Assembly: GCA_945829225.1 (NCBI GenBank)
Contig: CALZTY010000008.1
Coordinates: forward strand, 1 to 64,000
Length of the DNA stretch: 64,000 nt
Source: an uncultured Bacteroidales bacterium
Lineage (GTDB): Bacteria; Bacteroidota; Bacteroidia; Bacteroidales; Muribaculaceae
Direction: 5' to 3'
Shown: positions 1 through 9,444 of the stretch, piece after piece
How positions within the stretch are numbered: position 1 is the first letter of the stretch
Layout: every line of letters starts with the position of its first letter
The notes under the pieces: generated by a model
The model's input: only the letters and a program-made list of their open reading frames with translations
The model's database searches: none
What the model was told of the DNA's origin: nothing
Translations under genes and position numbers: made by a program

Positions 1-559
1 AATTATATACACCGGTCGGCACCATATAGTCGACGTCTCGTCCCCGAGCAATGGCTTGCCGCAGCAAGGTGCTTGACAACTCTACCATCGGGGCATCGGC
101 AACAGTCACTCCGGGGGTATCGGCATCGGGCGCCGCATAGCCCGGGCGCGGATATACTATCACACCATAATCATTGATAATACGGTCGGCATCGCGCCAG
201 CGGTCAAAAATCTGCCAATTGTCGCTACCGATGATGACCTTGAAGTGCCGCTCGGGATACTTGCGCGCCAATGTGTCGAGGGTGTCAATGGTGTATGATG
301 GGCGAGGCATGCTCAACTCGATGTCGCAGAGCCCGAGGCTGTCGCAACCGCCCAGCGCGATGCGCAACATTGCCAGTCGGTCCTCATCCGATGCCAGGTC
401 GGCAGCAGATTTCAATGGATTGCGCGGCGACAAGTTCAGCCACACCTCATCGGCATATCCCCATTGTGCTATATATGAGGCTACAATCATATGCCCGATG
501 TGCACGGGGTTGAATGACCCGCCCAACAGCCCGGTGACCGTCTTGTCGCTATCGCCCAT
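1..559 (-). CDS. nadD: Nicotinate-nucleotide adenylyltransferase NadD (3' end cut by window edge)
   Basis: Converts nicotinate mononucleotide and ATP to deamido-NAD in NAD synthesis, in the cytosol. Translating the minus strand from the ATG at 557-559 gives an open frame to the window edge, about 186 residues. It carries the nucleotidyltransferase signature GSFNPVHIGH near residues 14-23 and, later, IIGSDNWQIFDRW, which is typical of NadD. The family's ISSTxLR motif near the C-terminus appears as LSSTLLRQAI. The start codon directly abuts the stop codon of gmk (560-562), so the two are almost certainly one transcription unit with gmk upstream. Only the last residues are missing. NadE, which acts two steps of naming but one reaction later (amidation of deamido-NAD), lies at 35091-37010 in the same window. 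Confidence 0.93.
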   Translation of the reverse strand, partial: MGDSDKTVTGLLGGSFNPVHIGHMIVASYIAQWGYADEVWLNLSPRNPLKSAADLASDEDRLAMLRIALGGCDSLGLCDIELSMPRPSYTIDTLDTLARKYPERHFKVIIGSDNWQIFDRWRDADRIINDYGVIVYPRPGYAAPDADTPGVTVADAPMVELSSTLLRQAIARGRDVDYMVPTGVYN

Positions 560-1132
560 TTATGAATTGATGAAATGCGTGAACACCTCGTAAGCCTCGG
601 CAATCGCCTTGCCGAGGTTGTCGTTAACGATAGTTGTGTCAAATAGGGGCGCTTGGGCTATTTCGTATTCGGCGCGATTGATGCGAGTGTCGATGACCTC
701 GGCGGTCTCGGTGCCTCGAGCCTCCAGGCGGTGACGCAACTCCTCAATGCTCGGCGGCTGGATAAATACAGTTAAGCATTTGGCACCATAGGCTTTCTTG
801 ACGTTCAATGCACCATTCACATCAATGTCGAGCACGACATCGCCACCGGCTTCCAATCGCCGGTCTATTTCGCTGCGCAATGTGCCATAGTAGCGCCCCG
901 GGTACACCTCTTCCCATTCGACAAAGTCGCCGCGGTCTATCGCCTCCTGGAATGCCTTGGTGCTGAGAAATCTATAATGTACGCCATCGATTTCGCCCTC
1001 GCGTGGGGTGCGATTGGTCGCTGACACCGAGAAATCAAGATTGAAGTCCCCGCTGTCCATCAGTGCGTTTATGATAGTTGACTTGCCGCAACCCGACGGT
1101 GCCGATACAACTATTAATTTTCCTTTTTTCAT
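560..1132 (-). CDS. gmk: Guanylate kinase
   Basis: Phosphorylates GMP to GDP with ATP. It has 190 residues, normal for the family. The P-loop SAPSGCGKST sits at residues 10-19, followed by the GMP-binding part (SVSATNRTPREGEIDGVHY) and FVEWEEVYPGRYYGT, both standard Gmk blocks. A minus-strand -7 box TAATTTTG at 1167-1160 lies about 28 bases upstream of the ATG. The gene is divergent from guaB, which makes GMP's precursor XMP, so purine-nucleotide genes flank a shared 167-bp promoter region. nadD follows without a gap. Confidence 0.96.
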   Translation of the reverse strand: MKKGKLIVVSAPSGCGKSTIINALMDSGDFNLDFSVSATNRTPREGEIDGVHYRFLSTKAFQEAIDRGDFVEWEEVYPGRYYGTLRSEIDRRLEAGGDVVLDIDVNGALNVKKAYGAKCLTVFIQPPSIEELRHRLEARGTETAEVIDTRINRAEYEIAQAPLFDTTIVNDNLGKAIAEAYEVFTHFINS

Positions 1133-1159
1133 GGTTTTGTCGTATTAGTTCTTATAATG

Positions 1160-1167
1160 CAAAATTA
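1160..1167 (-). promoter_or_regulatory. -7 box of gmk-nadD
   Basis: Minus-strand TAATTTTG matches the Bacteroidetes TAnnTTTG element and would start transcription about 24 bases before the gmk ATG. No clear -33 partner was found. Confidence 0.5.
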
Positions 1168-1239
1168 GCACTTTTTTTTCATCTACATAATCTTTATGGG
1201 TAAAAACTGTGAAAAAATTCCTTTTGAAAGTCTCGACGG

Positions 1240-1270
1240 TTGTGGGATTGCAAAAAAATTCGTAAATTTG
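1240..1270 (+). promoter_or_regulatory. guaB promoter (-33/-7)
   Basis: TTG at 1240-1242 and TAAATTTG at 1263-1270, separated by 20 bases, fit the Bacteroidetes housekeeping promoter. The guaB ATG follows 29 bases after the -7 box. Confidence 0.7.
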
Positions 1271-1296
1271 CGGGCAATAAAAACCAAAGTATATAA

Positions 1297-2781
<1,485 letters not shown>

Positions 2782-2869
2782 CTTTTTTTGGTATACTATA
2801 TAATAATATGTGTGTTTCATCGTTAGTTAATATGAATCTAATCCTGATTATTAACGTTACAACGATAAA

Positions 2870-4783
2870 ATGAAAAAACAGATTTTGGCTTTAGGCATAG
2901 CAGGTGTTGCCCTGCTGGCATTGGCTGCCAAGAGCGCCGACCCTGTCTTGATGACCATCAATGGCAAGGACGTCCGTCTCAGCGAATTTGAGTACCTATA
3001 TCACAAGAACAACTCTCAACAGGTCGAGCCTCAGAGTCTCGATGAATATGTTGAGATGTTTGTCAACTACAAACTTAAGGTCGCTGACGCCGAGGCTGCC
3101 GGTATTGATACCACTGCTGCTTTTGTCAATGAATTTACACAATTCCGCGACGAACTCGCCGCTCCATATTTGGTGGATAATTCGGTTCTTGACTCGCTTG
3201 TCGAGCAGAATTATATGCACATGTCCAAGGACCTGTATGTCAGCCACATAATGATGAATACCGGCAAGGAGGCAGTCCTCGACTCGCTTCGCACTGCCAT
3301 CATTAACGGCTCCACTACCTTTGAGGATGTAGCCCGTCAATACTCCATCGATACTCCCTCGGCTCGCCGTGGCGGTCTCATGGGTTGGGTGGTCGCAGGT
3401 CGCTATCCCTGGCCTTTTGAGGAGGCTGCCTTCAAGACTGCAGTCGGTGAGGTGTCGCCCGTAATCAATTCGGGCTATGGTATCCATATCATACGCGTTG
3501 AGAAGGAACGCCGCAGTTGCGAAGTCCTCTGCGAGCATATCCTCCGTCTCACTGTCCAGAAGACCGATAGCGCTGCCGCTCTCGAGGAGGCTCGCATCGA
3601 CTCTATTTACAACGAACTGATGCGTGGCGCTGACTTTGCCGACGTTGCACGTCGCCTCTCCGAGGACCCCGGCTCTGCAGCCAAGGGCGGTCGTCTCGAC
3701 TGGTTCGGTGCAGGTGTTATGGTCAACGAGTTTGACTCCGTGGCTTTCGCTATGCCCTCAGGCACCATCTCGCGCCCATTCCGCACCTCTTACGGCTGGC
3801 ACATCATCCACAAAATTGATGAGCGTGGCAAGGGTACACTCGAGGAGAACCGCGAGGCAATCATTCGCTCCTTTGGCAACGACGAGCGCGGTAGCCTCCC
3901 CCGTCGCAAATTTATGCAACAACAAATTGTCAACTATAAAGGCAAACTCAACGACAAGGCTTTCACTCGAATCGCCAAGTGGGCTGAGGAACTCGGTGGC
4001 ACTGTCGACTCGACTATGACCGCTACCTTCGCGGCAAGCGACCTCCACGTATTTACCCTCAACGGCAAGAAATACACCCTCGCTCAAGTGATGCCTCAGG
4101 TGCCTGTATCGGCGCTCAAGGGTGGTGAGCAGATTGCCGCTCTCATCCGCAGCACAGCCTTCAACGTCATGGGTGAGGCTGCCATCGACCTCGCTCGCGA
4201 GGACTTGGTAAACACCAATCCCGACTATCGCAATCTTGTCAACGAATATCGCGATGGTATCCTCCTCTTTGAGATTTCCAATCGCAACGTATGGCAACGT
4301 GCAGCCGATAACAAAGATGAATTGGAGCAATTCTTCGCCGCCAACCGCGACAAATACTCGTGGGGTGGCACCGAGAAATTCAAGTCTTATATCATCTTTG
4401 CATCCAACGACTCAATTCTCGCCGAGGCTATGCAATTCGCCGAGACAATGCCTCTCGACGTGGTGCCTGCCGACTTCACCAAGCAGATGCGTGACAAATT
4501 TGGTCGCGATGTCAAGGTTGAGCGCGTAATCGCAGCCAAGGGCGAAAATGCTATCACCGACTTCCTCGCTTTCGGTGGCGAAAAGCCCACCAACGACAAT
4601 GCCCGCTGGCCCTCTTACGCTGCCTTCCGCGGTCGTCTCATCACCGCCCCCGAGGAGGCTGCTGATGTCCGTGGTCTTGTAGTCTCCGACTTCCAAGCCG
4701 ACTTGGAGCGTCGTTGGGTCGAGAGCCTCCGCGCCAAGTACTCCGTCAAGATTAATAACGACGTGCTCCAACAGGTCAAGTGA
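2870..4783 (+). CDS. Periplasmic parvulin-type peptidyl-prolyl isomerase (SurA/PpiD-like)
   Basis: Probable periplasmic chaperone/isomerase for outer-membrane proteins. The 637-residue product begins with a signal peptide (KKQILALGIAGVALLALAA). An N-terminal SurA-like helical segment with LSEFEYLYHKNN follows. Two consecutive rotamase (parvulin) domains come next: about residues 120-215 (YVSHIMMNT ... SPVINSGYGIHIIRVE) and 220-320 (LCEHILRLT ... ISRPFRTSYGWHIIHK). The remaining C-terminal half has no motif I can name. Two rotamase domains followed by a long tail is the usual form of this Bacteroidales protein. The next gene, 34 bases downstream, encodes a lipoprotein of related function, suggesting an outer-membrane biogenesis unit. 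Confidence 0.9.
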   Translation: MKKQILALGIAGVALLALAAKSADPVLMTINGKDVRLSEFEYLYHKNNSQQVEPQSLDEYVEMFVNYKLKVADAEAAGIDTTAAFVNEFTQFRDELAAPYLVDNSVLDSLVEQNYMHMSKDLYVSHIMMNTGKEAVLDSLRTAIINGSTTFEDVARQYSIDTPSARRGGLMGWVVAGRYPWPFEEAAFKTAVGEVSPVINSGYGIHIIRVEKERRSCEVLCEHILRLTVQKTDSAAALEEARIDSIYNELMRGADFADVARRLSEDPGSAAKGGRLDWFGAGVMVNEFDSVAFAMPSGTISRPFRTSYGWHIIHKIDERGKGTLEENREAIIRSFGNDERGSLPRRKFMQQQIVNYKGKLNDKAFTRIAKWAEELGGTVDSTMTATFAASDLHVFTLNGKKYTLAQVMPQVPVSALKGGEQIAALIRSTAFNVMGEAAIDLAREDLVNTNPDYRNLVNEYRDGILLFEISNRNVWQRAADNKDELEQFFAANRDKYSWGGTEKFKSYIIFASNDSILAEAMQFAETMPLDVVPADFTKQMRDKFGRDVKVERVIAAKGENAITDFLAFGGEKPTNDNARWPSYAAFRGRLITAPEEAADVRGLVVSDFQADLERRWVESLRAKYSVKINNDVLQQVK

Positions 4784-4817
4784 CCTCGTTGATCCGTCGT
4801 CTTTTCTTTTCACAACT

Positions 4818-5684
4818 ATGAACAAGCCCTGCTACAGCCGTCTTTCTCTCGTGCTCGTTGCAGGGCTTGTGCTTTTTCTATCCTCATGCTCAGGCAAGAA
4901 AGTCGAGCAATCCATGAGCGATTTCCTCGTCAGGGTAGGTGATGAATACCTCACTGCAGCGCAGGTCGCCCAGGCTGTCCCTGCCGGTCTTTCGCCCGAC
5001 GACTCCACTGCTTTTGCTACCGGATATATCAAGCAGTGGATTGACACACGCCTGGTCAGTGAATATGCCGCCACCGAGGTCGATATGACCGAAATCGACC
5101 GACTCACAGAGGAATACCGCAATAGTCTCATCCTCAATGAGTATCGCCGTCGACTTTTCAATTCTCAAGCAGACTCTATTCCCGAGGATACCATTGTCGC
5201 TTATTATGAGGCTCACAAGGGCGATTTCGTTACTGACCGCCCATTTGTTCGCGCTGTGTATCTCAAGGTGCCCGACCGCGCCGCCAATATTCGCATCTTG
5301 CGTCGGCTCTATCAGTCGGACAAGCCCGCTGATATCGACCGACTCGAGAAGGAGTCCCTCTCCTCGGCTATCCACTACGACTATTTCCGCGACCGCTGGG
5401 TCGACTGGGAGCAGATTGAGTCGCGCATCCCTTATGATTTTGGCGACAATCCTATGACATGGCTTCGTCAGCACAAGACCCTTGACTACTCTGCCGGCTC
5501 CTTTGTTTTCCTCCTTCACATCGTCGAGGTCCTACCTCCTGGCACTACCATGCCACTTGAAATAGCACACCCCACTGTTGTCTCGCGCCTGCTCAATGCA
5601 CAGCGTCATCGCTTCGACGAAATGATTTCGCGCAACCTCTATTCCCGAGCATTAGAATCAGGCCGCCTCGAGGTCCGCATCTAA
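4818..5684 (+). CDS. Lipoprotein resembling the N-terminal chaperone part of SurA/PpiC proteins
   Basis: The product has 288 residues with a lipoprotein signal peptide and a lipobox ending LFLSSC (Cys at about residue 24). The mature region begins with DFLVRVGDEYLTAAQVAQAV. This resembles the start of the SurA_N helical domain (a short beta strand, then LT..qv), followed by charged helices. I cannot find a rotamase domain with its usual GYGxHI ending, so it may be a chaperone without isomerase activity. It lies 34 bases after the two-domain parvulin gene and is followed by a hairpin, so it likely ends that operon. The family assignment is inference from context and the N-terminal pattern. Confidence 0.7.
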   Translation: MNKPCYSRLSLVLVAGLVLFLSSCSGKKVEQSMSDFLVRVGDEYLTAAQVAQAVPAGLSPDDSTAFATGYIKQWIDTRLVSEYAATEVDMTEIDRLTEEYRNSLILNEYRRRLFNSQADSIPEDTIVAYYEAHKGDFVTDRPFVRAVYLKVPDRAANIRILRRLYQSDKPADIDRLEKESLSSAIHYDYFRDRWVDWEQIESRIPYDFGDNPMTWLRQHKTLDYSAGSFVFLLHIVEVLPPGTTMPLEIAHPTVVSRLLNAQRHRFDEMISRNLYSRALESGRLEVRI

Positions 5685-5692
5685 ATTTGTCG

Positions 5693-5742
5693 AAAATCTC
5701 ACAATCTTTTTGGCTAAAAATGCCCAAAATCTCACAATCTTT
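5693..5742 (+). repeat. 17-bp direct repeat, two copies
   Basis: AAAATCTCACAATCTTT occurs at 5693-5709 and again at 5726-5742, 33 bases apart start to start, just after the lipoprotein stop codon. The function is unknown. It could be a local duplication. Confidence 0.6.
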
Positions 5743-5753
5743 ATAAAAAGAGG

Positions 5754-5791
5754 GCTTCCATGTCACACTGCGATGAGTGCGGCATGGAAGC
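5754..5791 (+). terminator. Hairpin after the PPIase-lipoprotein genes
   Basis: GCTTCCATG (5754-5762) pairs exactly with CATGGAAGC (5783-5791), and an inner CACT/AGTG stem closes the loop. A T-rich stretch follows about 20 bases later, not immediately, so termination is likely but not textbook. The rest of 5685-6029 holds only the direct repeat, AT-rich sequence and the next promoter. Confidence 0.6.
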
Positions 5792-5993
5792 GTTATTAAA
5801 TGGGTTTAGGTTTTTATTAAGAATGGTTTAAAGCCGATTGTAAACAAGAATACAAAAAAACTTGGGGGGTGATGATATTTTCTTGCGGTTGTTTGTTACT
5901 ATTATATTATGGTGTTTGTGCCAATTGTTGATGGTCTTTGTGGGCTTGAAAAATTTTTTTGCAGAAAAATTTCTTTAATTGAAAAATACGTTC

Positions 5994-6001
5994 TATCTTT
6001 G
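5994..6001 (+). promoter_or_regulatory. -7 box of the carboxyltransferase gene
   Basis: TATCTTTG matches TAnnTTTG and sits 28 bases before the ATG at 6030. A correctly spaced -33 element is not clear. Confidence 0.5.
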
Positions 6002-6029
6002 CAGAAACTAACGAGCAAATAACTCTAAT

Positions 6030-7883
6030 ATGGAAACACGTAAACTGAAAATTCGCGATTTGACCCTCAGAGATGGTCAGCAATCGTTGTTTGCAACACG
6101 CCTCAGCCAGGCTGAGATTGATAAATTGTTGCCTCATTACGAGAACGCCGGCTTCTACATCATGGAAGTGTGGGGCGGTGCAGTGCCCGACTCGGTGATG
6201 CGCTACCTCGATGAGTCGCCGTGGAATCGTCTGCGCTCCATATCCGCCAAGATGAAGGGCAAGTCCCTGCTGTCGGCTCTTTCGCGCGGTCGCAACCTCT
6301 TCGGCTATGTGCCTTACCCCGATTATGTGCTCAAGGGCTTCTATGAGGAAGCCGACCGCAACGGTCTCAATGTAATGCGTATCTTCGATGCTCTCAACGA
6401 TATCGACAATGTCAAGGAGTCTATCAAGATGATTAACAATATCGGTGGCATCGCCGACGGAGCAGTGTGCTACACCGTCGACCCCAAGACCGAGGAGAAG
6501 AAGGGCTTCTTCGGCAAGCTCTTCGGCAAGAAGCCTCAACTCATCTTCACCGATGAATATTTCGTGAACAAGGCTGTGGAGATGGAGCGCCTCGGTGCCG
6601 GCATCATCACTCTCAAGGATATGGCTGGCTTGGTAACTCCCTCGCGTGCAGCCTCGATTATCTCAAAACTCAAAGCCGCTGTCAAGGTGCCTGTTGACTT
6701 CCACACCCACTGTACTCCCGGCTACGGCTTGGCTTCGTCGCTGATGGCTATCCTCAATGGCGTGGATATCCTCGACACCAACATCTGGTGGTTTGGTGGT
6801 GGCTCTGCCGCTCCCGCTATCGAGTTGATTTATGTATTCGCCAAGAAGTTGGGCGTTGAAATCGAAGCAAATATGGAGGCTGTCGGCGCTATCCGCAAGC
6901 AACTCCTCGAGGCTCGCCGCTCTCTTGCCGATTACGACCTCAACAAGAATAACTTCCCGCGCGAATTTGACCCGCTCAAGGATACCCTTCCCGCCGATGT
7001 CGATGCTCTCTTCGACAAGGCTATCGCCGCCGCTAAGGCTGGTGACGAGGCAACCCTCCTTGATGCTTGCCACGCTATCGAGGCTTACTTTGGCTTCCCC
7101 AAGCCCAACGAAATCGTCAAGAACGCCGAGGTGCCCGGTGGTATGTACTCCAATATGGTCGCTCAGCTCAAGGCTCTCCAAGCCGAGGACCTGCTCAACG
7201 ACTCAATGGCTCTCATCCCCATGGTGCGCCGCGACGCCGGTCTTGTGCCTCTCGTTACTCCTACATCGCAAATCGTTGGTGCTCAGGCTGTTAACGTGGC
7301 TCTCGACCGCAAGAAGGGCAAGCCCGACTATAGCAACTGCTCCAACCAATTCATCTCGCTGGTTAAGGGCGAATATGGTCACACACCTGTGCCCGTTGAC
7401 CCCGAATTCCGCCGCAAGATTACCGGCGACGCCACCGAGAAGCCCTATGATGTCTCCACTTACAAGACTCCCGACAATCCGGTACTTGCCGAGTTTGGCG
7501 GCGTGAAGTTGGCTCAAAACACCGAGGAAGAACTCCTCCTCGCGCTGCTCCCCACCGTTGCCAACGGCTTCCTCAAGCGTCGTCGAAAAGAGGAATTTGA
7601 TGCCGCACAGGCTGCTGCTCCCGCTGCTGAGGTTGCCGCTGAAGAAACCGCAAAGGTTGAGCCCATCACCGGTCCTACCCAGAACGCTCCCATGGGCGGT
7701 CGCGTTGTAGAGATTAAGGTAAAGGCTGGCGACAAGGTCACCAAGGGCTCTGTCCTCCTTGTGTACGAGGCTATGAAGATGGAAAATGATATCCAATCCG
7801 AATTCGCCGGCACCGTCAAGCGCGTGCTCGTGACCACCGACCAAGTGGTGAGCACCAACGAGCCTCTCGTAGAGTTTGAATAA
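6030..7883 (+). CDS. Biotin-dependent carboxyltransferase: oxaloacetate decarboxylase alpha / pyruvate carboxylase subunit B type
   Basis: Transfers a carboxyl group between an oxo-acid and biotin. The 617-residue product starts with a DRE-TIM carboxyltransferase barrel (RDLTLRDGQQSLFATR, residues 9-24; later DFHTHCTPGYG with the metal-ligand His pair). A conserved carboxylase domain follows, then an Ala/Glu-rich hinge (about 528-545), and a C-terminal biotinyl domain with EAMKMEND, whose acceptor is Lys583. A Lys-rich insertion (about residues 151-170) interrupts the barrel. No beta or gamma decarboxylase subunit or biotin carboxylase is nearby, so the sequence does not settle whether it serves a Na+-pumping decarboxylase or a carboxylase. 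A strong terminator follows. Confidence 0.88.
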   Translation: METRKLKIRDLTLRDGQQSLFATRLSQAEIDKLLPHYENAGFYIMEVWGGAVPDSVMRYLDESPWNRLRSISAKMKGKSLLSALSRGRNLFGYVPYPDYVLKGFYEEADRNGLNVMRIFDALNDIDNVKESIKMINNIGGIADGAVCYTVDPKTEEKKGFFGKLFGKKPQLIFTDEYFVNKAVEMERLGAGIITLKDMAGLVTPSRAASIISKLKAAVKVPVDFHTHCTPGYGLASSLMAILNGVDILDTNIWWFGGGSAAPAIELIYVFAKKLGVEIEANMEAVGAIRKQLLEARRSLADYDLNKNNFPREFDPLKDTLPADVDALFDKAIAAAKAGDEATLLDACHAIEAYFGFPKPNEIVKNAEVPGGMYSNMVAQLKALQAEDLLNDSMALIPMVRRDAGLVPLVTPTSQIVGAQAVNVALDRKKGKPDYSNCSNQFISLVKGEYGHTPVPVDPEFRRKITGDATEKPYDVSTYKTPDNPVLAEFGGVKLAQNTEEELLLALLPTVANGFLKRRRKEEFDAAQAAAPAAEVAAEETAKVEPITGPTQNAPMGGRVVEIKVKAGDKVTKGSVLLVYEAMKMENDIQSEFAGTVKRVLVTTDQVVSTNEPLVEFE

Positions 7884-7901
7884 CCAGTTTCATATTATTA
7901 T

Positions 7902-7945
7902 GAGCCGGGTACACTGGATTTATCCGGTGCATCCGGCTCTTTTTT
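7902..7945 (+). terminator. Rho-independent terminator after the carboxyltransferase gene
   Basis: GAGCCGG pairs with CCGGCTC, with an inner CACTGGAT/ATCCGGTG stem (one wobble), immediately followed by TTTTTT. Confidence 0.9.
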
Positions 7946-7962
7946 AATACACATATTTGTAT

Positions 7963-9411
7963 ATGATCACCTTCTTGCTGTGCCTTGCCGCCCTGGTGGT
8001 GGCTTATTTCACCTATGGCAAGTATATCGAGCGCCAAGCCGGAGTCGATGACTCCATCGTTACTCCCTGTCATCGCTGTGCCGATGGTGTTGACTACATC
8101 GAGATGCCTCGTTGGCGTGTCTTCCTGGTGCAGTTGCTCAACATCGCCGGCACCGGCCCTATTTTCGGCGCTATCCTTGGCGCTTGCTTCGGACCGGTGG
8201 CTTTCCTGTGGATTACCATCGGTGGCATCTTCTTCGGTGCTATGCACGACTACCTCTCGGGTATGATGATTTTGCGCCACGACGGCAAGTCGCTCCCCGA
8301 GGTCATCGGTGACACGCTCGGCAAGAATATGCGAACGTTGGTGCGATGGTTTGCCATTGCGCTAATGATTATCGTAGGTGCGGTATTTATGGTAAGCCCT
8401 GCCGGACTCTTGGCTAAACTCACCGACTCTATATCCATTCAAATGTGGCTTTATATCATCTTGGGCTACTATATAATTGCGACAGTGTTACCTGTCAACA
8501 AGGTTATCGGCAAGATTTATCCCATCTTCGGCGCGACTATGTTGATTATGGCGCTGGGCTTGCTGGGTGTCTTGTTCTTCGAGCCTTATGTTATTCCTGA
8601 GATGAGTTTCCACAACTTCCACAGTGCTGCCGACACATTACCCATTTTTCCGACAGTGTGCATCACCATCGCTTGCGGTGCCATTTCGGGCTTCCATGCC
8701 ACTCAGTCGCCAATGATGGCGCGATGTGTCGACAAGGAGCACCAATGTCGCTCGGTGTTCTTCGGTGCCATGATTACCGAGAGCATCATCGCCCTCATCT
8801 GGGCTGCCATCGCTATGGCTTTCTTCGGCGCTATTGATATCCTCAATGGTCAGTTGGCTGCCAATGGCAATAACCCGGCTTGGGTGGTGAGTGTGATATC
8901 TACTACCACCCTGGGCAAGGTTGGCGGTATCTTGGCTATCCTTGGCGTCGTGGCTGCGCCCATCACCTCGGGCGACACTGCTTTCCGCTCGGCTCGACTC
9001 ATGCTCAGCGATATGTTCAACTTCAATCAGCGCCCGCTGATCAACCGTCTATTGGTGAGCCTGCCCCTGTTTGTCGCCGGCTTTATTCTCTCTCAGATAG
9101 ACTTTGATATTATCTGGCGCTACTTTGCGTGGAGCAATCAGACCCTCGCCACCATCACCCTGTGGGCTATATACGTGTGGCTCTATCGCAGCGGTGCCAA
9201 TGTGTGGGTGGCTCTAATCCCCGCAATCATCATGACCGATGTGGTGAGCACTTTCGTCTTCCAGTCAAGTCAATTTATCGGTATGGGCGCTACTCCCGTG
9301 TCGTATTTTGCCGGCGCAGCATGTGCGCTCGTGCTAACATTTTTTATGATTAGATACACCGGTTTACCATATATTGGCAAAAAATCTGATGCGAATATTA
9401 CTAAGATTTAG
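7963..9411 (+). CDS. cstA: CstA-family carbon starvation transporter
   Basis: Multi-pass inner-membrane protein of the CstA family. Characterised members import peptides or pyruvate. It has 482 residues from the ATG at 7963; a TTG six bases earlier is less likely. At least twelve hydrophobic segments are visible. The family blocks AGTGPIFGAILGACFGPVAFLWI, here around residues 65-90, and GFHATQSPMMARC are present. It is the short form common in Bacteroidetes, shorter than the roughly 700-residue E. coli CstA. It begins 18 bases after a strong terminator, so its own promoter must lie very close or overlap that hairpin; no -7 box was evident. The stop codon touches the promoter of the next gene. 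Confidence 0.88.
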   Translation: MITFLLCLAALVVAYFTYGKYIERQAGVDDSIVTPCHRCADGVDYIEMPRWRVFLVQLLNIAGTGPIFGAILGACFGPVAFLWITIGGIFFGAMHDYLSGMMILRHDGKSLPEVIGDTLGKNMRTLVRWFAIALMIIVGAVFMVSPAGLLAKLTDSISIQMWLYIILGYYIIATVLPVNKVIGKIYPIFGATMLIMALGLLGVLFFEPYVIPEMSFHNFHSAADTLPIFPTVCITIACGAISGFHATQSPMMARCVDKEHQCRSVFFGAMITESIIALIWAAIAMAFFGAIDILNGQLAANGNNPAWVVSVISTTTLGKVGGILAILGVVAAPITSGDTAFRSARLMLSDMFNFNQRPLINRLLVSLPLFVAGFILSQIDFDIIWRYFAWSNQTLATITLWAIYVWLYRSGANVWVALIPAIIMTDVVSTFVFQSSQFIGMGATPVSYFAGAACALVLTFFMIRYTGLPYIGKKSDANITKI

Positions 9412-9419
9412 TACCTTTG
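9412..9419 (+). promoter_or_regulatory. -7 box of the NAD(P)H-hydrate repair gene
   Basis: TACCTTTG follows the cstA stop codon directly and lies 25 bases before the ATG at 9445. Confidence 0.5.
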
Positions 9420-9444
9420 CACAAATATTCCAATAGCAACAGTA

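Noticed and set aside
174-593. 139-codon plus-strand frame at the left end
   Set aside because: It is antisense to nadD, which shows the GSFNPVHIGH signature.
7957-7965. TTG start for the CstA gene
   Set aside because: The ATG six bases later is in frame and gives the normal N-terminus.
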